From: Pseudonocardia sediminis
GTDB lineage: Bacteria > Actinomycetota > Actinomycetes > Mycobacteriales > Pseudonocardiaceae
Length of the DNA: 64,000 nucleotides
Reading direction: 5' to 3'
Assembly (NCBI RefSeq): GCF_004217185.1
Contig: NZ_SHKL01000001.1
Coordinates: 867,001-931,000, forward strand
The translations under genes were made by a program, and so were the position numbers. Of the stretch, positions 1 to 7,809 are shown piece after piece (position 1 is the first letter of the stretch; each line of letters begins with the position of its first letter). Under the pieces are notes generated by a model. It had not been told where the DNA came from and ran no database searches. It was given only the letters and a program-made list of their open reading frames with translations.

Positions 1-298
1 GTACGGACGCCGCGCTGCCCCGTCGCCACGCGTCGAAGGAGACCTCCGGCGGGACCGTCTCCCACGCGCTCGGGATGTGCCGCGCGGCCTCGCCGTCGGC
101 GAAGCTGTAGAAGGCCGCGTGCACGATCTGCGCCGACACCCGTCCCAGCGGTGCGGCGCGGGCGGCGAAGTAGCCGTCCCAGTACGTGCGATGGCCGAGC
201 GCGGCGAGTGCGTCGTCGGACTCGTCGGCGAAGTAGGTGACCAGGCAGATCGGCTCCAGGAGCTCGAACATACGGCGGGCGGTTCCGGTGGTGGGCAT
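1..298 (-). CDS. SCO6745/SalK-like protein (3' part beyond window)
   Basis: The first 99 residues of a minus-strand gene are visible; the rest lies left of the window. It opens MPTTGTARRMFELLEPI and continues with an aromatic-rich stretch (tyrosine, tryptophan, GYFAARAAPLG) and then VHAAFYSF. This resembles the actinobacterial family annotated as SCO6745 or SalK-like, soluble alpha-helical proteins of unknown biochemical role whose members often start with ARxxFELLEP. The ATG at 298 is the first methionine of the conserved start. The family call rests on memory of the N-terminal motif. No function is proposed. Confidence 0.6.
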   Translation of the reverse strand, partial: MPTTGTARRMFELLEPICLVTYFADESDDALAALGHRTYWDGYFAARAAPLGRVSAQIVHAAFYSFADGEAARHIPSAWETVPPEVSFDAWRRGSAASV

Positions 299-461
299 GC
301 TGATCTGACCCGGTGGTCGCCCCGGACTCATCGGTCCCGTCGGGTGGAGGCCGGTGACCCTCCCGGGTCGTGGACCGGGCGGATTCCGATGATGATGCTG
401 CCCGGGCCGCGAGACCGCGGGGTCGTCCGCCGGGGCCCGTGCACAGCGCAGAACCGACGAT

Positions 462-1808
462 GTGGAGGTCGACGAGTTGCGTCCGGTCGAGGAGAACGCA
501 CCGCGGTGGGACGTCCCGGCGGGGACGGTCCTCGGATGGCGCGACGACGGCGTCCTGCGCGCGACCGGCATCCGCTACGCGACCGCGGCCCGGTTCCACC
601 ACCCGGTGCCCGAGCCGCGGGCGAGCGAGCCGATCGACGCGACGTCGTGGTCGCTGGCATGTCCCCAGGAGCCGGTCGAGCTGCTGGACCGGCTCCTGCT
701 CGACCCGCAGGGCACGCTGAAGGCCGACGAGGACTGCCTGCGCGTGTCGGTGACCGTGCCCGCGACCGCCGGCGCGGATGACGCGCTGCCGGTGATGGTG
801 TTCATCCACGGCGGCTCCTACACCTCCGGTGCCGGCGACGCGCCCGTCTTCGACGTCGCCCCTCTCGTGCGGGAGCAGGGCGTCGTCGTGGTGTCGGTGA
901 CCTACCGCCTCGGGCTGTTCGGCTACCTCGGTGTCGACGACCGTCCGGCGAACCTCGGGCTGTTCGACCAGATCGAGGCCCTGCGGTGGGTCCGGCGCAA
1001 CATCGCCGGGTTCGGCGGCGACCCGGGGAACGTCACGTTGTTCGGCCAGTCCGCGGGCGGTGACGCGATCGCGCACCTGATGATCGCCGACGGCACCCGC
1101 GGGCTGTTCCGGCGCGCGATCGTCCAGAGCGCCCCGCTGGGCATCTCCCGGGGCCGCGCCGGCATGAGCAGGGCCATGGCCGCGGTCGCCCGGGACCTCG
1201 ACCCTGACGCGCCGGCCGACGAGATCGTCGCGGCGCGAGGCAGGGTCGTGCGCGAGTCCGGGATCTCCGGGCTGAAGGCGGCCATGCCGTTCGGCACCCA
1301 GTACGGTCACGCGCCGCTGCCGGCCGAGGACGACCTCGACGAGGCATGGCTGGCGGTCGCGCCGGACGTCGACGTCCTGATCGGGACCACCTCGCGGGAG
1401 ACGGCCCTGTTCGTGTCGATGCTGCCCGCCCTCGACCGGGTCCTGAACCTCCCGGTGCTCGGCCGCCTGATCGGTGACCGGATCGTCCGGGCCACCACCC
1501 GCAGGGTCTACGCCGACGCCGCCGGCGAGTTCGCCCGTCGTCACCGTCGCGGGGGCGGGCGGGGGTACCGGTACGTCCTGGGCTGGGGCGCGCCGGGCAG
1601 CCCCTACGTCGGGGCGCACATGGTCGACCTCCCGTTGCTGTTCGGCACGCGGTCGTCGTGGGACGGTGCCGCGCTGATCGCCGGGGCGCCGTGGTCCGAC
1701 GTCGAGGAACGCGGCCGTGAGCTGCGACGGGTCTGGGCCGATTTCGCGCGCACCGGCGAGGCCGAGCCGGTCGCGGTCCCCGGCTTCCTCGATCTCGACG
1801 ACCTCTGA
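462..1808 (+). CDS. Type B carboxylesterase (alpha/beta hydrolase)
   Basis: A 448-residue carboxylesterase/lipase of the type B (COesterase) family, expected to hydrolyse carboxylic esters in the cytoplasm; no signal peptide is visible. The oxyanion-hole motif HGG lies at residues 116-118, the EDCL motif near 90-93, and the nucleophile elbow GQSAGG at 195-200 puts the catalytic serine at 197. At about 450 residues it is slightly shorter than typical members (about 500). The GTG start at 462 is used; an overlapping ATG at 460 is in another frame. No operon partner is evident. The substrate cannot be inferred. Confidence 0.85.
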   Translation: MEVDELRPVEENAPRWDVPAGTVLGWRDDGVLRATGIRYATAARFHHPVPEPRASEPIDATSWSLACPQEPVELLDRLLLDPQGTLKADEDCLRVSVTVPATAGADDALPVMVFIHGGSYTSGAGDAPVFDVAPLVREQGVVVVSVTYRLGLFGYLGVDDRPANLGLFDQIEALRWVRRNIAGFGGDPGNVTLFGQSAGGDAIAHLMIADGTRGLFRRAIVQSAPLGISRGRAGMSRAMAAVARDLDPDAPADEIVAARGRVVRESGISGLKAAMPFGTQYGHAPLPAEDDLDEAWLAVAPDVDVLIGTTSRETALFVSMLPALDRVLNLPVLGRLIGDRIVRATTRRVYADAAGEFARRHRRGGGRGYRYVLGWGAPGSPYVGAHMVDLPLLFGTRSSWDGAALIAGAPWSDVEERGRELRRVWADFARTGEAEPVAVPGFLDLDDL

Positions 1809-1893
1809 CCGGCGTCTACGACCCTGGTCGGAGTCCGGAGTTCATCCCGCGCTCCGATGTGCCGGAGGGGGTCGGGGAGAGATCGTCTACGGC

Positions 1894-2277
1894 ATGACGA
1901 ACGCACTCGCGGTCGACGACCGTCCCGCCACCCCGCAGCCCACCCGCACGACCGGCGAGATCGTGTACGACGCCGGCACCGTGCTGACGCTCTACTTCGG
2001 CTCCCTCGTGATCCCCGTCGTGGGATGGATCGTCGGACTGGTCATGCTCTGGGAGGGGCCGCGCTGGACCCGGACCCAGAAGTGGATCGGCACGCTGATC
2101 TGGCCGGTGGCGATCGCCGCGGCCGGTGCGGTCCTGTTCGTCGTCCGGATGGCCACCGACTCCACCGGCCTCGGTGTGGCGTTCTGGGCCGTGGTGGTCC
2201 CGGTCCTCGTCGCCCTCCCGGCGGTGTTCGTGTACCTGCTCGTGGCGGCCCGCCGGTCGGGCACGACCGTCCACTGA
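1894..2277 (+). CDS. Small membrane protein with three TM segments
   Basis: A 127-residue protein with a short polar N-terminus (about 30 residues, rich in Asp, Thr and Pro) followed by three hydrophobic stretches near residues 33-53, 64-86 and 93-118, ending in a short basic tail. The ATG at 1894 is preferred over upstream in-frame starts, because the upstream residues are Arg/Ser-rich antisense-like sequence and a purine-rich GGGGAGA lies at about 1874-1880. I recognise no named family. A small actinobacterial integral membrane protein is all that can be supported. Confidence 0.6.
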   Translation: MTNALAVDDRPATPQPTRTTGEIVYDAGTVLTLYFGSLVIPVVGWIVGLVMLWEGPRWTRTQKWIGTLIWPVAIAAAGAVLFVVRMATDSTGLGVAFWAVVVPVLVALPAVFVYLLVAARRSGTTVH

Positions 2278-2364
2278 GGGCCGTCGTCGGCGCCCGGACC
2301 GTCGCCCGTCCTCCCACGTCAGGGGCATCGAAAGAGGCGAGTGGGTATCACGTACGGTCCGGCC

Positions 2365-2970
2365 ATGGCATCCCACAGCACGACCGACACGGAGACCGCC
2401 ACGACCGACGACGACACCTCGACGACGGACACGGCCGTCGCCGACACGGCGGCGGCCGGGAAGCCGGACGCGGACACGACGGCCACCGGGACGACGCCCA
2501 CCCAGCCGACGGCCACCGGGACGACGGCCACCGCCGACGCGTCCACCACGATCACGCCGGACTCGTCCGGGAGCTTCGTCACCGGAGCGCTGGCCCTGGT
2601 CAGCGCCGGTCTCGGGGTGGCGTCGCTGACCGGGACCTCGCTCGGCGACATGATGCGCGCCCGCCAGGAGCTGCTCGGCCAGATCACGGCTGCGACCGGC
2701 GGTCAGATCGACCAGATCGAGGCCCTCTACGGCTCGCCGTGGAGCACCGTCGCCCTGGTCAACGGCACGTTCGCGCTGCTGGCCGTGATCGTCGGCGCCG
2801 TCCTGCTCGCGACCCGCGGACGCCGGCCCGACACGTCGAACCTGGTGAAGGCGGTCGCGCTGGGCGGCACGGTCCTCGGCGTGATCGGCCTGCTCGTCGC
2901 GGGCGGGATGTACCTCGACCTGTTCGCCGCGGCGCCGATGCTGCCCACGATGCCGGGCCTCGGCGGCTGA
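2365..2970 (+). CDS. Hypothetical membrane protein with Thr/Asp-rich N-terminus
   Basis: About 201 residues. The first 70 residues are a low-complexity tail of Thr, Asp and Ala that is probably disordered. Hydrophobic segments follow near residues 72-90 (FVTGALALVSAGLGVASL), 130-150 and 165-185, with a short hydrophilic helix between the first two. The ATG at 2365 sits exactly 6 nt after TACGGT (2353-2358), the leaderless pattern seen elsewhere in this window. A GTG at 2341 behind AGAGG is the alternative and would add eight residues. No family is recognised. Confidence 0.6.
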   Translation: MASHSTTDTETATTDDDTSTTDTAVADTAAAGKPDADTTATGTTPTQPTATGTTATADASTTITPDSSGSFVTGALALVSAGLGVASLTGTSLGDMMRARQELLGQITAATGGQIDQIEALYGSPWSTVALVNGTFALLAVIVGAVLLATRGRRPDTSNLVKAVALGGTVLGVIGLLVAGGMYLDLFAAAPMLPTMPGLGG

Positions 2971-3071
2971 CCGCTATACCGAATCTGAGGGACGACGCGC
3001 TCCCTCCGCTCTGGCAGTTTTCTCGACGAGCCGACGAGGAATGCCTGTGACCAGGGTGGAGGGGGCGCCGC

Positions 3072-3410
3072 GTGCCGACCGGACCTGCCGACGTCGCCCC
3101 GGTGTGGGGCTGGCCGGACGCCGTCGTCGGGCTGGTTCTCGCGGTCTCTTTCTGCCTACTGATCGTCCGGACCGTGTCGTGGCTGCGCCGTCGCGGCACG
3201 GTGACCGGACGGGGGAGGGGGATCGACCGCGCGCCGGTCGGCCTGGGGCTGTTCCTGGCTCTCCTGGTCACCCTGCTGGTCCGGGGGCATCCGGACCAGC
3301 AGGTCCTCGTCGGCGTCGCCGCCCTCGTGGTCGTGGGCGCGGTGTCGGTGTGGCCGGTGCTCGTCATGCGCGGTCGACGCGTGACCGGAGTGACCGCATC
3401 GCCTCCGTGA
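3072..3410 (+). CDS. Small integral membrane protein, unknown
   Basis: A 112-residue protein with three predicted membrane spans (around residues 16-35, 57-70 and 78-98) and an Arg-rich cytoplasmic loop between the first two. A purine-rich GGTGGAGGGGG lies 8 nt or so upstream of the GTG at 3072. It lies alone between the preceding membrane protein and a GNAT gene. Several longer reading frames overlap it on the other strand but have the biased composition of antisense frames. Family unknown. Confidence 0.5.
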   Translation: MPTGPADVAPVWGWPDAVVGLVLAVSFCLLIVRTVSWLRRRGTVTGRGRGIDRAPVGLGLFLALLVTLLVRGHPDQQVLVGVAALVVVGAVSVWPVLVMRGRRVTGVTASPP

Positions 3411-3464
3411 TCGGACGCTGCTAGGTTCGCCGTCCTGGCAGGGTGAGATCCGGGAGGGTCGATC

Positions 3465-3962
3465 GTGATCGTGTTGCGTGCGTTGACGGTCGACGACTGG
3501 AAGCAGTGGAGGGACCTGCGTCTGGCCTCGCTCGCCGACGCGCCCGAGGCGTTCCACTCCAAGCTCTCCGACTGGGTAGGGGCGACCGAGCCGCAGTGGC
3601 GTGAACGTCTCGACACCCCCGGCCGGTGCATCGTCGCCGACCTCGACGGCCGCCCCGCCGGGATGGTGTGCGGGATGCCGCCGGACGCCGTCGGCATCTC
3701 CGATCTGCTCTCGCTCTGGGTGGCGCCGTTCGCCCGCGGGCACGGCGTCGGAGACGCGCTCGTCGGCGCCGTCGTCGACTGGGCGAACGAGCAGGGGGCC
3801 TTCCGGGTCGCGCTGCACGTCGTCGAGGGCAACGACGTCGCGAGCGGCCTGTACCGCCGTCACGGGTTCATCGACCACGGCCGTGTCACCGGCGTCGCCG
3901 ACGGGATGGTCGAGCGGCGGATGGAACGGGTGATCGCCGTGTCACCCTCGATCGGCCGCTGA
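3465..3962 (+). CDS. GNAT-family N-acetyltransferase
   Basis: A 165-residue single-domain GNAT enzyme, expected to move an acetyl group from acetyl-CoA to an amine. The acetyl-CoA pyrophosphate-binding loop is ARGHGVGDAL, following the beta-strand LLSLWVAPF (about residues 78-96). The C-terminal signature N-x-A-x-x-L-Y-x-x-x-G-F is present as NDVASGLYRRHGF (about 127-139). Length is normal for the family. Start GTG at 3465, preceded by GGGAGGG (3451-3457). It stands alone on the plus strand and faces ilvY convergently. The acceptor substrate is unknown. Confidence 0.85.
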   Translation: MIVLRALTVDDWKQWRDLRLASLADAPEAFHSKLSDWVGATEPQWRERLDTPGRCIVADLDGRPAGMVCGMPPDAVGISDLLSLWVAPFARGHGVGDALVGAVVDWANEQGAFRVALHVVEGNDVASGLYRRHGFIDHGRVTGVADGMVERRMERVIAVSPSIGR

Positions 3963-3977
3963 GCGCCCGCCTCCCGA

Positions 3978-4829
3978 TCACCCCGCCGCGGCCCACAGCG
4001 CGGCGACCAACGGCCGTCGCAGGTCGTTGCGGCGCGCACACAGACCGATCGTGAACCGCTCCGGCGCCGGGTCCGCCTCGACGACGGCCAGACGGTCGCG
4101 CACCGCGCTGGTGTCGAGCACCAGCCGTGGCACGATGCCGGTCCCGCACCCCAGGGCGACGAGCGTGAGCAGGCCCTCGTGCCCGTCCGGCTCCGCGACG
4201 ACCCGCGGCGTGCGGACCCCACGACGGCGCAGCCACTTCTCGGCGGCGTCGCGGACCAGCCCGCGCGGCGGGAGCACGAAGGGGCCGTCCAGGGCGTCGT
4301 CCTCCCGGCCGCGCGCGGTGACCAGGACGAGGTCGGTGGTCGCGACGGTCCGGCTCGTCAGCCCGTCCGGCAGCCGCGGCGGGACCCCGGCGACGGCGGC
4401 GTCGACCTCCCCCTCGGCGAGCCGGGCCAGGGCGGCGGCCGCGTCGCCGGTGCGCAGGTCGAGCCGGACGCCGGGGTGGGCGGTGAGCAGCGGCGCGAGC
4501 AGGTCCGGCAGCAGGGCCTGGCAGGCGGTGACGGTCGCGAACAGGCTCAGCGTCCCGGACAGCTCGGCCGGCTCGAGCCCGGAGTCCCGGTAGTCCCGCC
4601 ACAGCTGCACCGAGGCCCGGGCGTACTCGCGGAAGCGCTGTCCCTCGGCGGTCAGCGAGACCCCGCGCGGGTCGCGGTCGAACAGCGTCGCCCCGGCGTC
4701 GGACTCCAGCCGCTGGACGGTCCGGGTCAGCGTCGACGGGCTGACGTGACGGTCCAGGCTGGTGCGGCCGAAGTTCAGCGTCTCGCACAGGTGCAGGAAC
4801 AGCTCGAGGTCGCGACGCTCGTCCCGCAT
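3978..4829 (-). CDS. ilvY: LysR-family activator IlvY
   Basis: A 283-residue LysR regulator that lines up along its length with enterobacterial IlvY, which activates ilvC when acetolactate or acetohydroxybutyrate accumulates. The winged helix covers residues 4-62 (DLELFLHLCETLNFGR, then HVSPSTLTRTVQRLE). The effector domain keeps IlvY-type stretches such as SGTLSLFATVTACQALLPDL, TGDAAAALARLAEGEVDAAVAG and GHEGLLTLVALGCGTGIVP. It is divergent from ilvC across 89 bp, the classic ilvY-ilvC arrangement. The ATG at 4829 (MRDERRDLELFLH) matches the family start; 15 more residues could be read upstream. IlvY itself is uncommon in actinobacteria. Confidence 0.85.
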   Translation of the reverse strand: MRDERRDLELFLHLCETLNFGRTSLDRHVSPSTLTRTVQRLESDAGATLFDRDPRGVSLTAEGQRFREYARASVQLWRDYRDSGLEPAELSGTLSLFATVTACQALLPDLLAPLLTAHPGVRLDLRTGDAAAALARLAEGEVDAAVAGVPPRLPDGLTSRTVATTDLVLVTARGREDDALDGPFVLPPRGLVRDAAEKWLRRRGVRTPRVVAEPDGHEGLLTLVALGCGTGIVPRLVLDTSAVRDRLAVVEADPAPERFTIGLCARRNDLRRPLVAALWAAAG

Positions 4830-4850
4830 GCCCGCACCTGTGCCTTCCGG

Positions 4851-4890
4851 TTCCTGCAACACACCGCTGCACATGATGCGCTTGCCGCAA
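4851..4890. promoter_or_regulatory. Putative tandem IlvY operator boxes
   Basis: Two related half-palindromes lie in the 89-bp ilvY/ilvC gap: TTCCTGCAA (4851-4859) and TTGCCGCAA (4882-4890). They are 31 bp apart start to start, close to three helical turns. TTGC-N-GCAA resembles the palindromic core described for enterobacterial IlvY operators. The spacing and position suit a LysR activator touching both promoters. The assignment is by analogy only. Confidence 0.45.
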
Positions 4891-4918
4891 CGGCTCCGCG
4901 ACGCCGAACCTGCGTCCC

Positions 4919-6388
4919 ATGACCTCGACGACGAGCGACCTGCACTCCTCCGTGTTCACGACCGAGACGATGGCCGTGCCCGGCGGCACCGAGACGATCC
5001 TGCGCGGCGGGCGCCATCTGTTCGGACTGCTGCCCGGCGCGTTCGCCGGGATCGAACGCATCGGCGTCCTCGGCTGGGGGCCCCAGGGCCGGGCGCAGGC
5101 GCAGAACCTGCGTGACTCCCTCGACGGCACCGGCATCACCGTCACGGTCGGGTTGCGGCCCGGATCGTCCTCGGCCGACGACGCCCGCGCGCACGGTTTC
5201 ACCGAGGCCGACGGGACGCTGGGGGGCTGGCTCGACGTCGCCGCGACCAGCGACCTGGTGATCCTCCTGATCGCCGACGCCGCGCTCGCCGCGCATCACC
5301 GGGAGGTGTTCGCGGTGCTGAAGCCGGGTGCGGTGATCGGGCTCTCGCACGGGTTCCTGCTCGGGCACCTGCGCGCGACCGGCGGTGACTTCCCGCCCGG
5401 GCACGCCGTGATCGCCGTCTGCCCGAAGGGGATGGGGGACTCGGTGCGGCGGCTCTACCTCCAGGGTGTCGACGTCGACGGGGCCGGGATCAACTCCAGC
5501 ATCGCCGTGCACGCGGACCCGGACGGGCGGGCAGGAGACGTCGCGCTCGGCTGGTCGGTCGCGCTCGGCTCTCCGTACACGTTCGCCACCACCCTGCGCG
5601 ACGAGTACCTCTCCGACATCGTCGGCGAGCGCGCGATCCTGCTCGGTGCGGTGCACGGGCTCGTCGAGTGCCTGCACCGGCACTTCCTGCTCGCCGGCGA
5701 CGACCCGGTGACGGCCTACGAGCGCTCCTGCGAGAACGTCACCGGCCCGATCGCGGCGACGATCTCCCGCGACGGTCTGTCCGCCGTCCGCGCCGCGTGC
5801 GCCGACACCGCGGCGTTCGACCGCGCCTACACCGCGGCCTACGCACCGGCCCGCGACCTGGTCGCCGAGATCTACGACGAGGTCGCCGACGGCACCGAGC
5901 TGCGCAGCGTGATCCTGGCCGAGCAGCGCCTCGCCGACCGGCCGCTGAGCCGGATCGGGGGCACCGCGATGTGGCGTGCCGGGAACGAGGTCCGCGCTCG
6001 CCGCGGCACCCGTGACCTGGCCATCGACCCGCTGACGGCCGGTCTGTTCGTGGCCACCATGACCGCGCAGGTCGACGAGCTCGCCGCCCGCGGGCACGCG
6101 TGGTCGGAGATCGTCAACGAGTCGGTGATCGAGGCCGTGGACTCGCTGCTGCCCTACATGCACGCCCGCGACATCGCCCACATGGTCGACCACTGCTCGC
6201 GCACCGCGCGGCTGGGCACCCGGCGCTGGGGCCCGCGCTTCCAGTCCGCCTACGAGCAGGTCGTGCTCCCGGCCGTCGACGCCCCAGCCGACACCGGGCT
6301 CGTCGAGGCGTTCACCGCCAACCCGGTGCACCAGGCCCTCGCCGCGGCGGCGAAGCTGCGCCCGGCCGTCGACATCTCGGTGGCCTGA
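4919..6388 (+). CDS. ilvC: Ketol-acid reductoisomerase, long plant-like class II
   Basis: A 489-residue KARI converting 2-acetolactate or acetohydroxybutyrate to the dihydroxy acids of valine, leucine and isoleucine synthesis. The NAD(P)-binding loop GWGPQGRAQAQNLRDSL (52-68), the LSHGFLLGH and CPKGMG motifs, and the Mg-binding D233 and E237 in SDIVGE are all present. A second helical domain (about 320-480) makes it class II. Sequence blocks such as GWSVALGSP, NESVIEAVDS and the terminal VDISV are those of plant chloroplast KARI rather than E. coli IlvC or the roughly 337-residue class I enzyme normal in actinobacteria. Divergent ilvY suggests specific induction. Confidence 0.92.
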   Translation: MTSTTSDLHSSVFTTETMAVPGGTETILRGGRHLFGLLPGAFAGIERIGVLGWGPQGRAQAQNLRDSLDGTGITVTVGLRPGSSSADDARAHGFTEADGTLGGWLDVAATSDLVILLIADAALAAHHREVFAVLKPGAVIGLSHGFLLGHLRATGGDFPPGHAVIAVCPKGMGDSVRRLYLQGVDVDGAGINSSIAVHADPDGRAGDVALGWSVALGSPYTFATTLRDEYLSDIVGERAILLGAVHGLVECLHRHFLLAGDDPVTAYERSCENVTGPIAATISRDGLSAVRAACADTAAFDRAYTAAYAPARDLVAEIYDEVADGTELRSVILAEQRLADRPLSRIGGTAMWRAGNEVRARRGTRDLAIDPLTAGLFVATMTAQVDELAARGHAWSEIVNESVIEAVDSLLPYMHARDIAHMVDHCSRTARLGTRRWGPRFQSAYEQVVLPAVDAPADTGLVEAFTANPVHQALAAAAKLRPAVDISVA

Positions 6389-6435
6389 GCAGGGAGGACC
6401 CGGAACTGTCGGGGGTCGGGCCTACCTTCCCGCCC

Positions 6436-6858
6436 ATGACGACGAGTGCAGTGCGCGACGGTCCGGTGCCCCGGTCGGGGGCGCCGGACCTCGCCGTCGT
6501 GGAGAGGGCCGTGCGGGCGGCCTGGTCGCGGGAGACGTGCGACGACAGCGACGCCGACGCGTGGTCACCGGCCAATCCGGCGCGCGGGCAGTGCGGACCG
6601 ACGGCGCTGACGGTGCACGACCTGTTCGGCGGTGACCTGCTCCTGGCCGAGGTGTGGTGGTCCGACGGCCGGTGGCAGGGCTACCACTGGTGGAACCGCC
6701 TGCCCGGCGGGCGCGAGCTCGACCTGACGCGCGAGCAGTTCGGTCCGGACGAGATCGTGCAGCTCCCGCGTGTGGTGGACCGTCCGCCGGGTCGGCCCCG
6801 CCGCTGCGCCGCGCAGTACGAGCTCCTGCGCGAGCGGGTGCTCGGTGCGATCGGGTGA
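6436..6858 (+). CDS. YunG-family protein
   Basis: A 140-residue soluble protein resembling the YunG family. The diagnostic region is SPANPARGQCGPTALTVHDL followed by GGDLL, then a WN-LPGG-DLT-QF block. A GQC-x-x-TA-x-x-x-x-D motif and later acid/His residues recall papain-like small hydrolases, but no activity is established for YunG. The ATG at 6436 lies 7 nt after TACCTT (6423-6428), a leaderless arrangement, and no Shine-Dalgarno is seen. It sits 47 bp after ilvC; a functional link is not evident. Confidence 0.65.
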   Translation: MTTSAVRDGPVPRSGAPDLAVVERAVRAAWSRETCDDSDADAWSPANPARGQCGPTALTVHDLFGGDLLLAEVWWSDGRWQGYHWWNRLPGGRELDLTREQFGPDEIVQLPRVVDRPPGRPRRCAAQYELLRERVLGAIG

Positions 6859-6865
6859 GGAAGGC

Positions 6866-7762
6866 TCAGAACGTGCCGGCGGCCAGCCAGATCCGCATCG
6901 GGTCCGTGGTGAGCTCGAGATCCAGGACGGCCGGCACAGGGCGGCCGAGGCGGCGCAGCTCGTCGGGTACCTCGGTGACCTGCGCCGGGGTGATGCCGAG
7001 CCCGCCGAGCCACGTCGCGGGGTCGGCGGACGGGCCGGACCGGAACAGTCCGAGGATCAGCTCCAACGCCTCCTTCTCGGCTTCGTCGACGGGCGGGACG
7101 CTGTCCATCTCCGGGATCCGGCGGAAGTACTCGACGGCGATCCGGCTGCCCGGGCCGCTCGCCTCGCGCGCCGTCGTGACCAGCCGGTCGCAGGCCTGCG
7201 CGTCGAGGTACATCAGCAGGCCCTCGACGATCCACACGGTCGGGCGTCCGGGACGGAAGCCTGCGCCCGCCAGTGCGGACGGCCAGTCCTCGCGCAGGTC
7301 GGCGACGACGGGTGTCCGGCGGCGGACGTCCGTGCCGGTCCCGCCCAGCACGGCGGCCTTGAAGTCCAGGACCGGTGCGGTGTCCACCTCGTACACGCGC
7401 ACGTCCTCCGGCAGGTCCAGGCGCGCGGCGCGGGCGTCCATCCCGGCGGCGAGCAGGACGACCTGCTCCGCGCCGTCGGCGACCCCGGCGCGGACCTGGT
7501 CGTCGAAGAAGGGGGTGCGTCCGGCGGCGAAGTAGGCGCCGAACATCTCCCACAGCACCGAGGTGCCGTCGTCGCGGGCCGGGCCGAGGCGCGGCAGCTC
7601 GCCACCGGTGGCGCCGAGCGCGGTCCCGATGAGCGGCCCGGCCCAGGGGTCGTCGAACAGGGGATCGGCCCGGCGCTGCTCCTGGGCGCGGGCGTAGGCG
7701 GTGAGCAGGGCCGTCCAGCCCACTCCGGGAGGAAGTCGCACGTCGGTCATGTCGACGATCAT
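6866..7762 (-). CDS. Class I SAM-dependent methyltransferase (LCMT/TIGR00027 type)
   Basis: A 298-residue methyltransferase of the leucine carboxyl methyltransferase-like group that is expanded in actinobacteria. SAM-binding motif I is VVLLAAGMDARAARLDLP (about 101-118), followed by the acidic EVD at 125-127; the family pattern VEGLLMYL is near residue 180, and the N-terminal TALLTAYARA-EQRRADPLF is typical. The ATG at 7762 is chosen because GGGAGG lies 6 nt upstream; an in-frame ATG at 7750 is weaker. The methyl acceptor is unknown. It is convergent with the YunG-like gene and follows the Gly/Pro-rich gene on the same strand. Confidence 0.8.
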   Translation of the reverse strand: MIVDMTDVRLPPGVGWTALLTAYARAQEQRRADPLFDDPWAGPLIGTALGATGGELPRLGPARDDGTSVLWEMFGAYFAAGRTPFFDDQVRAGVADGAEQVVLLAAGMDARAARLDLPEDVRVYEVDTAPVLDFKAAVLGGTGTDVRRRTPVVADLREDWPSALAGAGFRPGRPTVWIVEGLLMYLDAQACDRLVTTAREASGPGSRIAVEYFRRIPEMDSVPPVDEAEKEALELILGLFRSGPSADPATWLGGLGITPAQVTEVPDELRRLGRPVPAVLDLELTTDPMRIWLAAGTF

Positions 7763-7809
7763 GCTCTTCCTCCCGGAGGGCCACCACGGCTGGCCGCTCC
7801 GTCGACGGA

